Source of the DNA: Hyaloperonospora brassicae
Lineage: Eukaryota; Oomycota; Peronosporomycetes; Peronosporales; Peronosporaceae
DNA length: 64,000 nt
Assembly: GCA_947650285.1 (NCBI GenBank)
Contig: CANTFL010000418.1
Span: 1 to 64,000 of the forward strand
Reading direction: 5' to 3'
Part shown: one piece after another, positions 1 to 10,900 of the stretch
Layout: the number at the start of each line of letters is the position of its first letter
Numbering within the stretch: the stretch's first letter is position 1
Program-made: the position numbers and the translations under genes
The notes under the pieces: generated by a model
What the model was told of the DNA's origin: nothing
What the model saw: the letters and a program-made list of their open reading frames with translations, nothing else
Databases searched by the model: none

Positions 1-1
1 G

Positions 2-392
2 TGTAACGGGGCAGCCCGTTACATGAAATTGTTACTTTAAGGAAAGTGACAATAAAGAATATAAAGATGGATATTCTATAAACAATATCACCAAAGTGGT
101 GATATTGAAGGGTCGACCAAAGGGTCTGTTCATTGGTTGATATCGTGATGATATCAACCCACCAATCACAGCAAGACGCGCGCAATGAGTGGTGACGAGA
201 CGTCACCATACATGCAGTTATATTATTATAATTGAATTAAGTCAAACGAAGCGACAGTAGTTTAAATACTTAATTCTAATAATATAACAGTTCTACTTTT
301 ACCCTACCTACGCTTCCTCGCTTGCCACGTGTAAGTCCGTCGGGGCATCCAAATCCCTTGCGTTAAGTTACGCAAGGGTGTGCCCCGTTACA
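2..392 (+). repeat. 5' LTR of the Ty3/gypsy element
   Basis: It starts with the inverted repeat TGTAACGGG/CCCGTTACA (2-23) and ends GTTACA. It differs from the 3' LTR at 15 of 391 positions by my count, with no indels. Its left half is a run of hairpins, including 83-92 with 98-107 and 135-144 with 150-159. A conserved box at 176-195 recurs in the other LTRs of the window. Confidence 0.95.
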
Positions 393-395
393 TAC

Positions 396-412
396 TGGAG
401 TTACTGTAGTCC
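396..412 (+). other. Probable primer-binding site
   Basis: TGGAGTTACTG begins three bases after the LTR end, where a tRNA-complementary site starting TGG is expected for Ty3/gypsy elements. Which tRNA would prime cannot be settled by eye. The same 14 bases (393-406) also follow the 3' LTR, where they belong to the host non-LTR sequence. Confidence 0.55.
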
Positions 413-438
413 TTTCAAGGACCCTCACAACATCCAAC

Positions 439-1647
439 ATGAACATGTTGGATGAAGAAGACACCTTTCACGCCACGCGTGAAGGGTTTACCCATTTGAG
501 TGACATCGAATGGGGTGCGGTAGAACGAATCAGTTCTACCGTAGGCGAACTCGTCGTTAGCACCATGTTGGAGTCTCTGGACAGAGATCAACAACATGCC
601 GCTATAGCCAGGTTCATCCAAAATGAACTTGCCATCGAGAGGGAGAAAGTAATCTTGCTTCACCAGCAGGGCTCTCAACAGGCCGAGTAGTTGAAAGAAA
701 TCGGTGCTCAACAGACAGAGCTGTTGAGACAGCAGCAATCCCATGATGCTGTGGGCGGGACGACTCATTCGCGTCGTCCCGAAGTCATGAAAGTTGACAT
801 CTCCAAGTACAGTGGAGTCCCGGAGGACTCCCTGTTACTATGGTATGTCGAACTCGACAGAGCCCTAAGGGCTCGTCGCGTCGAAGATGAGCAAATGAAA
901 CTCACATTTGCTCAAACCCACTTGGCAGGGCGTGCCAAAACTTGGTCCCTGGGACTCGAGAGTAGCGACCCAAACGTGTTTAGGTCGCTAGATGACTTCA
1001 AGTCCCGGCTCAGACAAACGTTTGAGCCGCCACGGGCTGAGTTTAGGGCTCGTTCAGAGCTCCTGAAACTCAAGCAGGGTAAGCGTGATGTGCACGCTTA
1101 AGCACAACATATAAGACTCCTCGCGAGTATTATAACTGATAACCCAGTCCATGAACACACGTTGATTACAGTGTTCATGCAACGGCTCGCAGAAGGGCCC
1201 GTCAGGAGCCACATGTTCCGCCTAGAGCCGAATACGTTTAAACAAGCGATATCAGTCGCGGAATAGGAAGACTTAAGCATGAGACAAGCTCATGCTAGCT
1301 CAAACTCTTATCGTCCACCTAGACGAAAAGAGACCGGAGGTCCAGAACCAATGGACCTATGTTTTGTTGAGAGCGAGAGACCTCGCTCTTCAAACAACAA
1401 GCATTTACAGAAATGCAATCGCTGTCAGAAGTTAGGGCACTACGCATACGATTGTAGTGCTCCACTCCCAGTACCAAACAGTACTGAGCGAAATGGACGA
1501 CCTTTTGCCAGAAAGGGCAATGGGCGTGGGTCCAGCGCTGTTGCGAAGCCGCAACAGCGAGACGGACCATCAAAAAATGGTCGGGGTCAGAAGGGGCGAA
1601 GCGACCTACTTATCCAGCAACCTCAAGAGAATTTGCAAATCTCTTGA
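439..1647 (+). pseudogene. gag: gag remnant with CCHC zinc knuckle
   Basis: This is the capsid/nucleocapsid gene of the LTR element. One frame runs from an ATG at 439 to about 1647, interrupted by stops at 688-690, 1099-1101 and 1264-1266. It starts 46 bases after the 5' LTR, which is normal for gag. The middle part (about 780-1260) looks like a retrotransposon Gag domain, with repeated Trp, Leu and Arg positions. A single nucleic-acid-binding knuckle, CNRCQKLGHYAYDC, sits at 1414-1455 in CX2CX4HX4C spacing and is followed by a basic Gly/Arg/Lys tail. The stops make it non-functional. Confidence 0.88.
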
Positions 1648-1654
1648 CGAAAGT

Positions 1655-2040
1655 TGCTCCAGATACACAATCATTGTGTGTCTCTGCGCCTGGTGATGAC
1701 GTTTCGCTCATCACCTTGAAGTTGAAAGCGACAACTGATTTGTCACTTCGTGCCCTAGTAGACTGTGGGGCGTCGAACAACTTTGTTCGACGCCAGTAAG
1801 TAGAGGGTCGTAGGCTCAAGTTCGTTGAGCGCGACATTCCCCTCACGAGGATGACGGTTCGCCTTTCAACAGGCGCATCGATTACCGTTGAGAAACGTGT
1901 AGTAGAAATCCACTACACGTTAGAGGGCAAACATTACGATGATGACTTCAACGTATTGGATCTGGATGACAAATTTTGATGTCATTCTGGGATTACCTTG
2001 GCTCACAAGGTACAAGCAAAGAGTGAGCTGGCGAATCGAT
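1655..2040 (+). pseudogene. Retroelement aspartic protease remnant
   Basis: The active-site motif is LVDCGASNNF, with catalytic Asp at 1761-1763. It corresponds to the DTGAS/DSGAS motif of Ty3-type proteases, with Cys in place of Thr or Ser. About 70 residues on comes the usual second motif, DVILGLPWL, but it lies in another frame because of an extra T in the run at 1974-1977. A stop follows the active site at 1798-1800. The 12-bp perfect hairpin at 1769-1780 and 1783-1794 covers the active-site codons. Confidence 0.82.
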
Positions 2041-2867
2041 CCGTGAAGATGCCTGCCGCTTGTTCATCAGATGGCCATCTGATGAATGTCATGAAGCGTC
2101 CACAAGCGTGTGGATGTTCTGTGAGTGAGTGCGATGGCCTCACTTGCGGTACGGTCGTTAGAACGACTGCGCAAGATCACAGTGTAGTTGATCACTACAC
2201 TGTGAAGCAAGCTCCCGGCGGCTGTACAGAAGTACAGGCGGCGCCGAAGGTCCACCATTCGGATACCCCGTGTGGACCGGAACATAAATGCATGCCTAGC
2301 GGGCAGCATCTTCGACAAAAGAAACCCGTTGCCTCCGAGGTACAACATGGAGATCCTAGGTCGACTGAACAGTCGACCTTAGAGGATCGGTCCCTGACTA
2401 TGGTTGCACAGCCACAGTCAGAAGACGTAGTGGGAGGTCCCCACGTTCAAGAGGAAGGACTTCCTCTCGAGTTACATGTTAAGAGAACAGGCTCTCAACA
2501 AGCTGTGGAATCAAGTTACCAGGAAGAAACCAAGACGTTGAACGTCTTGGTCGATGACGGATCAAGTGTAGGCGCTTATACGCTTGATCTGTTTGTGCCT
2601 CCGAAGTTAACTTCGGAGATAACTCAACTGCCAACGCTAGAACCAAAACGGTTCTTGCGCGATCTGCGTAGTGGCAAGATCAAGCAGATCTGCATAATCG
2701 TCACAGAGGATGAGTATGTGGCCGATATTCGATCGGCCACAGTATTTGCTGAGAACGAACGGGTTCTCAGCAGCTCATCGATGGACGAAAGTGTCTTCGA
2801 TGAGAAGACTCGGATCGAGCGATACACGTCTCAATCCTCGGAGTCGCTTCAGGCAAATCCTTTGTAA
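1998..2867 (+). pseudogene. Pol spacer between protease and reverse transcriptase
   Basis: An open frame of about 290 codons shares the frame of the protease active site and of the RT that follows. Its product is hydrophilic and shows no domain I recognise. The part near 2868-2990 (FKDVFPESVP and KGTRHEIELKP type sequence) is the normal lead-in to a Ty3/gypsy RT. Several exact palindromes lie here: 2063-2086, 2177-2205 and 2599-2618. It most likely belongs to the Pol polyprotein and is not a separate gene. Confidence 0.6.
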
Positions 2868-3865
2868 AGGAATTTGATCGAATTCAAGGACGTATTCCCT
2901 GAATCCGTACCTTGCGAGTTGCCTAAGGACAAAGGCACTCGACACGAGATCGAGCTCAAACCGAACTCGAAGTATTGTGTCATAAAGTAGTGTCAACTGC
3001 CTCGTGAACAAGTACTAGCGACCGACAAGTTCTTTGCCGATCGCTTAGCAGCGGGCCATGTGAGGGAATCAACATTCCCTCACAGCTCTCCAACCTTCTG
3101 TGTAAGAAAGGCTACAGGAGGATGGCGGATAGTGCACGAACTCAACAAGTTGAATGCTGCAACGGTACCGGCTCAGACGCCGGAACCGAGAAAGGACGTC
3201 ATCATAGATGGTATGTCAAAGAGTACCATCTTTTCGTCCATGGATCTGATGGATGGATTCTATCAGATCCTGATGCGTGAACGGGACATCCCGTTCACGG
3301 CAGTGAGTACCCCCAGCGGGATGCTGTGGGAGTGGCTAGTTATGCCACAGGGGCTGAGCAATGCCCCTGCAACATTCAACAGATGTGTAACAAATCTGTC
3401 GAGACCGGTGCGAGACTTCGCACCGAGTTACTTCGACGATGTGTTCGTCCATAGCCGGGCTATGGACGGAAAGACGGACGTTGAAGTTCACAGAACTCAC
3501 ATCGTCAGGTTCTTCAACTTACGCGCAAGCATAAGTTGTACGCAAACCTCAAGAAGTGTATATTCGCGGCTAGCAAAATACCACTTCTTGGGTGCATCGT
3601 GGGTAAAAACGGCGTACGTCCTGATCCCGAAAAGATCAAAGCGATCACCGACTGGCCAGTGCCAGTCGATGTCAAGGGACTAAGGAAGTTCCTTGGACTA
3701 GCGGCGTAATTGCACAAGTACTCGCGCAACTACGCCGAGATGGCCGTACATCTTTCTTGGTTACTCAAGAAAAATGTCAAATGGTCATGGAACGCTAAGT
3801 GTCAGCATTCCTTCGAACGTATCAAGCAAAGCTTGATGCAGTCGCCGATATTGTAGATCGCAGAT
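2868..3865 (+). pseudogene. pol: Ty3/gypsy reverse transcriptase remnant
   Basis: The RT domain copies the element's RNA into DNA. Recognisable blocks, in order, are WRIVHELNKLN, FSSMDLMDGFYQI, FTAVSTPSG, VMPQGLSNAPATF and the active site YFDDVFVHS (Tyr-Phe-Asp-Asp at 3429-3440). Both catalytic aspartates of the last motif are present. An indel near 3520 moves the frame; the thumb and connection region (KKCIFAASKIPLLG, then GLRKFLGLAA) continues in the new frame and meets a stop at 3708, where a Tyr codon is usual. The codons form many hairpins, for example 3059-3069 with 3074-3084 and 3276-3285 with 3290-3299. Confidence 0.9.
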
Positions 3866-4250
3866 CAGAACAGACCATTTCATGTGGTCTGTGACGCCAG
3901 CGATTTTGCAATGGGCTTTGCGTTAATGCAGTTTGATGCAGATGGCGCAGAGCGAGTCATCTGCTATCAGTCGCGTCAGCTGCAGGCAGCTGAGCGCAAT
4001 CACCCAGTGCATGACAAGAAAAACCTTGCCATGAAGTACGCACTGGCTAAGTTTCGCGTCTTTCTCCTCGGAGATAGACCGTTTGTTGTCTATACGGACC
4101 ATGCGTCACTACGCACTGCCGTAAAAGCCCAAACCTCTCGCAAATAATGGCGAGGTGGCTGTCTTTCTTCGCGGAGTATAACTTCTTTGTGGAGTATAAA
4201 CCGGGACGACTCAATGTCGTCGCGGATGCGCTTTCGCGCCGGTCGCACAA
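3866..4250 (+). pseudogene. Retroelement RNase H remnant
   Basis: The domain begins with VCDASDFAMGFALMQ (first catalytic Asp present), includes VVYTDHASL and ends FFVEYKPGRLNVVADALSRR, the standard end of a Ty3/gypsy RNase H. In the block usually HDKELLAMKYAL, this copy reads HDKKNLAMKYAL. The catalytic Glu is therefore replaced by Lys at 4019-4021. A TAA at 4145-4147 interrupts the frame. Confidence 0.88.
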
Positions 4251-4299
4251 TCCAACAGTGAGGGCAAACCCACTGTTGCGACACTGAGCGCGAGTGTTC

Positions 4300-5237
4300 C
4301 GTCGCCAAGCTTACTTGACGACATACCAAATGCATCCGCAAAAGATAAGGATCTTCTGAGATTAATGGATCATCTGTTGAATCCATCCATTAAATCATTA
4401 AAAGATTTACCGGCTTTGTACCGATCCTCCTTGGATCGGTATAGTACACGCAACGGATTGCTGTATTATACAGCTGTTGCCGGCGACACGCCTCGTGTCG
4501 TCATCCCCGCTCATGATGGTTTGAGTTGACGCATCATGTACGAGTGTCACGATGCCCCAACAGGTGGTCATCGTGGGAGAGAAAAGACTTGCCTCACGGT
4601 AAGTCGTGACTTTTACTGGCCACGCCAGTATCAGTTTGTACGCAAGAACATACGTGCTTGCGAGGTTTGTCAACGGGTGAAGAACAGTCCTTCGTCTCGT
4701 GCACCATTGCAACCTCTGCCTGTTCCGGCAGAGTGCTGGCAGTCCGTTTCAATGCACTTCGTCTTCGGTTTTCCCGAAGACGCTCACAAGAATAATGGTA
4801 TTTCTTTGTTTGTTGATTGGTTCAGCAAGATGGTCCATCTTGCTGCTGTACCCGAGTCGATCAAGGCTCGAGGTTGTGCTCGTGGCTTTCTAGACACGGT
4901 CTTTGGACTCCACGGGTTTCCCCGTGAACTCGTATCCGATCGTGACCCTCGGTTCACGGCGGCATTTTGGCAAACCGTGTTCCGTACTCTCGGAACACGA
5001 TTGAAGATGTCCACTTCTGACCATCCAGAAACAGATGGTCAGACAGAACGTGCGAACCGTGTCCTCGAAGAGATCCTTCGAGGATATGTCCACTCGTTTC
5101 CGAGTTGGAGCGAATTCCTACCCATGGTGGAATTCGCCATCAATAATTCGGTGCATGCTTCCACACAGCACACACCGTTTTACGTGAATGGCCTACGCCA
5201 TCCACGAGTGCCCACCCTTCTAGAGTGTGACTCTTAA
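4300..5237 (+). pseudogene. Integrase zinc-binding and catalytic core, first Asp lost
   Basis: This is the integrase that would insert the cDNA into the genome. The HHCC zinc-binding part includes HDAPTGGH and CEVCQ. The DDE core is readable (LFVDWFSKMVHL, VSDRDPRFTAAFW, HPETDGQTERANR), but the usual SMDF reads SMHF: catalytic Asp became His at 4755-4757. The second Asp and the Glu are present. An in-frame TGA stands just before the ATG at 4536, so the frame is really continuous with the upstream linker. It ends in a TAA at 5235-5237. Confidence 0.92.
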
Positions 5238-5485
5238 AAGGGGGAGGGAATCGCTCGAGCAAAAACCGTTTTGGATCTTGCTCATCACGTGTCGACGCTA
5301 AAGTCGTCACGTACGATGCCGATGTCGATCAGGTCGACATCGATGAAGAAAATAACCTCAATAATAGCGGCAACGCTATCACTGACTCGGATGATGATGA
5401 CGATGCTGGTATATTCAGCATCGCCAACGATTATGTCAGCGAGGAAGAAGACAACCTCGCTGAAGAAGAGAGCAATCTCTTAGCA

Positions 5486-6033
5486 GTGCGCACGAAGCGC
5501 ACTGCCAGACAAAACAAAGAGTCAGCAGAGAACTTCCTGCTGACTCGAGAGACGGTAGTCCATTTCGTTCAGGACTCCATCGCAAATGCGGTGGACCGCC
5601 AGAAACGAAACGCAGACAAGAATGAAATAGAAATTGTTCTTTTATTTAAAGTTCATGACCTAGTAATACTGTCTACAATAAACTTACCTGGACATGCAGT
5701 CACTAATGTCGGCAGTAGTAAACCACTGCCGAAATACGTTGGGCCATTTCGAGTGTTGATTCGCAAGGTCAATGCATACACGATCGAATAGCCACGTAAG
5801 ATGCGCAAGCATCCTACGTCTACGTGGGGCGACTCAGACCGTACTGCCAGTACGAACCTTATTCTTCCGATGAAGATATCCCCCACGCTCAAGAACCTCC
5901 ATCAGGTTCTTGCGTTCGCGCTCCAGACGATCCGTCTGGTGGCGTAGATGAGAGACCTCAGAACTCAACCGAGATATCTCCCGGGGGTGTCGTCAGCTCG
6001 CCGAATAGGGAGCGGACATCCCGCTCGACCTGA
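5486..6033 (+). pseudogene. Integrase C-terminal (GPY/F) region and linker
   Basis: 5486-5791 encodes the integrase C-terminal part: a basic AVDRQKRNADKN block, FKVHDLVIL, and YVGPFRVL, which is the GPY/F module of Ty3/gypsy integrases. A TAG ends it at 5789-5791. A shifted frame from about 5821 continues with GRLRPYCQYEP and an acidic and Pro-rich linker. It is separated from the catalytic core by frame breaks at 5238-5485. Confidence 0.82.
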
Positions 6034-6229
6034 AGCTGCGCTGTGGCATAATCGGCGCGGTCTCTCGCCCGATCAGCCTCGTGATCCTTGCGGTTCTTCC
6101 GCACGGTATTAGTCAAAGCGTAGCGCCGGTCGCGCTCGTGCATCAAGTCATCGCGCAATTCATCGATTGCGCGATCCATCTCGTAAGGGTCGAGATGGTG
6201 AACCGAATCATCTGGAGGAGGTATTTCCT

Positions 6230-6450
6230 CCTCCGCCACATCCTTTGGTGGAGGATCACGGTGATCAATGCTTTCTAGTGGAGCGTATCTTGAATCACCG
6301 TGACGATTCAGGATCAAGGACGAGCTACCTCGTCCAGTGGAGGGTCTATCCACCCTCTTGGAACAGCTGAAGGGCCCGCCCTCAGCTGTTGATGGACGTT
6401 GAATGTATCATCCGCCAGTATGACGAGACTCATCCGATTGGTCCAAAGGA
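6230..6450 (+). pseudogene. Chromodomain at the Pol C-terminus
   Basis: The sequence FLVERILNHRDDSGSRTSYL, then VQWRVYPPSWNS, is a chromodomain core (roughly 6272-6367). Such domains tether chromovirus integrase to chromatin marks. A TGA at 6368-6370 stands where the conserved WE(P) Trp is expected, and the frame continues with a QLLMDVECIIRQYDETHP-type tail. This makes the element a chromovirus. Confidence 0.82.
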
Positions 6451-7438
6451 CCATCGGTAAACAAGCGCCCTAGGTTCTTGTAGACGGATTGCAAGTTTGC
6501 AATCGCGTCACGCATATCAGCCGAGATGTGTGCCATTCCCCAGGGCGAACTTAGGGAATACACGTCCCTATGTGCACGCTGCAAGTTGTCAGCACAACTC
6601 GTACAAGGGTCGCCCCGTGTGAGGCAAGGAATTTCTGCCTCACTCGACAATTAGTGCAACCGATACCTTGCACCGGTTCGTGTTCGCTTTCCAAACTTGA
6701 GACGTACCGCCTCAAGTTTCTTAAGCCACCCTTTTCGTCCAAAATTCTTTACGTTTTGGACGAACGCGTTCCACGCAGCCGAAAGCGAGGCCTTGTCACG
6801 CTTTCGGTTGCCGTTTACCATCGATGTCTAAGGAAGACATCGAGATAAAATTCTTATTTAGCGCGAAAGTTCTTCGCGCTGGAACTCAAGCCGTGTAGCT
6901 CAGTCGCATCGAATAAGGGTATTCGATGGTGTTGGCTTGTCTCACGAGACAAGCCATAGATGAGCCGTTCGGGCAGACGCCACGGATTTAGCTCATCACG
7001 CTTCACAGTGGTACCTCTGTCGGTACCACGGCTCCCAGAATGACGACGGCTCACGCCATCGTCATCACGCTCGTGCGAAGACGCACTAGCCGGCGGTGGT
7101 AAGGAATAATACCCCTCACCACTCTAATAACCTTCATCATCACTGCCGAACAGACTGTGACACATGTCACGAGTCCGTACGTCCGGCAGTGGCCTTTGCG
7201 AATGAGGCACTGCAGGTGAACGCGGTCCCTCCAAAGGATTTTTCGAGTCAGGCACGTCTGACCCGCCAGTATAGATGACCTCCACATTGGGGTCAACATG
7301 CGCACGCGGTGTGATACCGCGTGCACCTGCAGCACCTGTTGCTGAAGGCGGAGAACGAGCAGCAGACGACGAATCGTCTGCCGCAGAGGCTTGCACAGCA
7401 CCGGGCTGTGTGGGTCTTGAGTCACCTCGCAAAGACAT
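6408..7438 (-). pseudogene. Antisense accessory ORF between chromodomain and 3' LTR, decayed
   Basis: On the minus strand a single frame can be followed from an ATG at 7438 down to about 6551, broken by a TAG at 7124-7126 and a few later stops. A frame change near 6600 leads into a stretch ending at 6408. The translated product has low-complexity Ser/Ala/Pro and Asp/Glu parts, a middle block (LPERLIYGLSRE, SSSAKNFRAK) and Cys pairs (GCTNC, DPCTSCADN) that could bind metal. I do not recognise the family. Plant Ty3/gypsy elements such as Grande carry antisense ORFs in the same position; homology to those is not claimed. Confidence 0.5.
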
Positions 7439-7557
7439 GTTAACTATGCGAGGTCAAGCGGAAAGAGAATGGAACGGACCCAACAAGTGCTCCCTGTCCC
7501 AATGGTGGCCAACGGGAGGCCTCCATATTTTCGATAGTCACACGGTGACTATCAGTT

Positions 7558-7568
7558 AAGGGGGGTGA
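7558..7568 (+). other. Polypurine tract
   Basis: AAGGGGGGTGA lies directly before the 3' LTR, where plus-strand DNA synthesis is primed. Confidence 0.8.
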
Positions 7569-7959
7569 TGTAACGGGGCAGCCCGTTACATGAAATTGTT
7601 ACTTTAAGGAAAGTGACAATAAAGAATATAAAGATGGATATTCTTTAAACAATATCACCAAAGTGGTGATATTGAAGGGTCGACCAAAGGGTCTGTTCAT
7701 TGGTTGATATCGTGATGATATCAACCCACCAATCGCCGCAAGACGCGCGCAATGAGTGGTGACGAGACGTTCCCATACATGCAGTTATATTATTATAATT
7801 GAATTAAGTCAAACGAAGAGACAGTAGTTTAAAGACTTAATTCTATTAATATCACAGTTCTAGTTTTACCCTACCTACGCTTCCTCGCTTGCCACGTGTA
7901 CGTCCGTCGGGGAACCCAAATCCCTTGCGTTAAGTTACGAAAGAGTGTGCCCCGTTACA
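7569..7959 (+). repeat. 3' LTR of the Ty3/gypsy element
   Basis: It has the same length and ends as the 5' LTR, with 15 substitutions by eye. It runs straight into non-LTR copy A at 7960. The conserved box is at 7743-7762. Confidence 0.95.
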
Positions 7960-7960
7960 T

Positions 7961-10900
7961 ACTGGAGTTACTGAAGACCTTGACGACCACAAAGATGATG
8001 ATTTTGACGACAACAACGATGACTTTGATATAATTACTGATGGCAACGATGAAAACGATGGCAACGATGAAAACGATGGCAACGATGATGAACACGTAGA
8101 CAATGGAAACGATGATGATTATGATGGCGCCACCGATACTGCTGATGATGATGTTACTCCGAGTGAGTTTACTCTACCACAAGACCCTGATGTCGCGATG
8201 CCAGATCCAGACCCTGAGTTCGCTGCATGGACGCTGTTTTTCGATGAAGCTTTTCGCCGCCGTTCGAGACAACACGGTGCAGGTGCAGGAGCTGGTGCCA
8301 CACTATTTCAAGGCACAGTGAACAAGTGGAATGTTGCTTGTTTCCTGCCCAGTTCAACGCACACCAATAATACTGCTGAGTATATGGCTCTTATTGAAGG
8401 TCTCAGTGGGGCTCTACATCATGGTGTGATTAGTCTCACGGTCAAGGGTGACAGTGCATTGATTCTGGAGCATGTGCGTGGACGGTACTCCTGCAACAAC
8501 GATCGACTACGGCGTTTGCGCAACAAGGCTCGTCGACTTCTCCACCGCTTTGACCACTACGAGTTGATTCACGTTGACAGGATGGAGAACCAGGCTGCAG
8601 ACATATTGGCGAACCGGGCTCTGGACAGTCAACGGACCAAGACGGAATGCTTTGCCCATGGCATCGATGGCGTCGGTTGCAGCACCCATGCTATCGCCAC
8701 TGGGCCCGCGATTGCAGCTGGTACCTCCAGAAGACCTACTGTTTCGGCTACTGGACCAGTGGATATGGACATTTTGAGTGGAGATGAAGCTGGTGAAGAC
8801 AATCTGGAAGATGACGATGCTGCTGCTGATGTCATCCGCCGAGACAGAGGCCGGACGTTTCCAGTTCTTCCAGTTACTGCTGATAGCGTTCCATCCCGCC
8901 ATTCCAGATTGAAGTTGCGATCCAAGTTGAGTGAAGATGAGCTTGAAGCAGCTCGACTGGAGGTGAAGCAGGTTGCTGATGAATTTGCGGACAAGCTCAC
9001 AGATGCCGACGATTGGGAAACAGCGGAAGTGTACCTCGCAGCGCTGACTCCGTCATTATACGCTGCTCTTTTGCCATTTTCGCAGCGACCACGACCTCCA
9101 GGTCATCCACGGCGGCAAGAGTTGAGTTCAGGTCGCCAGCGAGGACGTCAAAGACCACCTCCAACACCTGGCAACCAGCAACTGAACGAAGCTCTGGACC
9201 ATTTGGACAACATTCAGCATGGATCTCAGCCATCCCAGCCTGCTATTCGGAAGGCGCGACGACGTGCGGGACGAATTCGGTCAGCCATGAAGCGCACTCT
9301 GTTGCGGAAGAAGTTTCGGGTTCATGAGAAGGCGTGCATGCAGCAAGTTCTGTCGGAAGCGTCACCGGATCCCGAATTCACTGGTGGAGAAGCTGCTCCC
9401 ACGCGCTGTCCGATTGCAAGAGCAGCTGTTCATGACTACTTCCAGGGTGTTAACACTCCTCAGCGTGATTTTAATTTCGATGACAGGGCTGGTGCTACAT
9501 TTCGAAATCTTCTGTCTGCTCTTCCGCCAGCCTCTGCAGCTATGGATGCTCTTACGATGGACATCACGCCAGATGATGTGGAGGTTGCTGTTCACAAATC
9601 CCATGCACACTCCAGCCCGGGTATGGATGGTGTCGGTCATGACATCTTCAAGAACTATTTACCCGAGTTGTTATCGACACTGCATGCTGCTTATGGTGTA
9701 TGCTGGAAGCATGGAAAGGTACCTGCTGTCTGGAAAGTAGGATCGGTGCAGCTGATTTACAAGAAAGGTGACCCCAGTGAACCAAGTAACTGGAGACCGA
9801 TCTGCTTTCAAGCGTGCATCTACAAGCTCTACTCGGACATGTTGGCGAGGCGACTAAAGCGCTGGTTGGAAGCAAATGGCCGCTTGAATGACTCGCAGAA
9901 TGGGTTTCGAAGTGTCAACGGTACCGCGGAGCACAATTTCGTGAGCATGGCTGTGATCGACCAGACCAAGAGACGCCCTCGTCATCTCCACATGGTCTGG
10001 TATGACATCAAGAACGCATTTGGGTCGGTGCCACCGGAGCTGATTTGGCGTGTGTTGCTGAATACCAGTGCCAGCGTCTCGTTTGTGGATCGTCTCAAGA
10101 ATATCTACGATGGTGCGTCGTTTACGGTGGCCAACACGGCAGATGGTGCGACGGACCCGATCCAGCTTCGGATGGGTGTTTTTCAAGGTTGTCCCCTGTC
10201 GCCCTACTTGTTCTTGGTTGGCATCATGCCCCTCGTCCGTGCGTTGCAAGAGCTTGCTCCGGAGATTGGAGTGCCCGTGACGGCTGACCGTAAGGTTTCG
10301 GTGACAGCATATGCAGATGACTTGAAGACATTCAGCTCATCCACCGTCGGTATCAAGAAGGCACACTCGGTCGTTGTCCAGTTTCTTCGGTGGTCTACCA
10401 TGCAATCCAATGCTTCCAAGTGTGCCTCGCTCTCGGTCAAGACCGACACACATGGACATTTACGTGACGATCAAGTGGAGCTTACACTAGATGGTGGCAT
10501 CATTCCGTCGCTCAAGATTTCGGAAGGGTACACATACCTGGGTATCGGTGATGGCTTCAACCACGCCAAACACCGTGACTCGACGGGACCTGTTTTGCAA
10601 GACATGAAGCGCATGATGGCACCGATTTTTCGTTCATCACTGGATCCGTGGCAAAAGATGAAGGCGATCAAGACGTATGTTTTCCCGAAAGCAGATTATC
10701 TGCTGCAACACGTACGAGCCTACAAGACCCAGCTGGACAGTGTGGAATCAGCCTTAGCACGTGGTTTACGCCATCTTCTGAAGCTCAACCAGTCCAGTAC
10801 GACTGCAATGTTTCACGCTCCGGTTGCCGCCGGTGGTTTGGGTTTCATCCCACTCGTCGAACTTCGGGATGTGCTCCAGATAAGCCATGTCTGGCAGATG

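Larger units (their letters stand above)
2..7959 (+). mobile_element. Ty3/gypsy chromovirus-type LTR retrotransposon, decayed
   Basis: Two 391-bp LTRs, both starting TG and ending CA, bracket gag, protease, reverse transcriptase, RNase H, integrase and a chromodomain in the Ty3/gypsy order. The reading frame is broken by in-frame stops (for example 688-690, 1099-1101 and 1264-1266 in gag) and by frameshifts near 1975 and 3520. At least two catalytic residues are changed, so this copy is dead. The right flank is non-LTR copy A; the uninterrupted homologue at 23341-23400 gives the empty site. A TACTG duplication would fit base 1 (g), but the left flank lies outside the window. The element is unusually rich in perfect short inverted repeats from end to end. 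Confidence 0.95.

Noticed and set aside
415..768. Open frame of 117 codons on the minus strand over gag
   Set aside because: It mirrors the gag frame, has no domain, and is explained by the sense-strand coding sequence.
5958..6353. Minus-strand frame of 131 codons between the integrase C-terminus and chromodomain
   Set aside because: Its start lies on the opposite strand of the chromodomain and it is not in frame with the main antisense ORF. It may be the degraded end of that ORF, but I could not support it as a separate gene.
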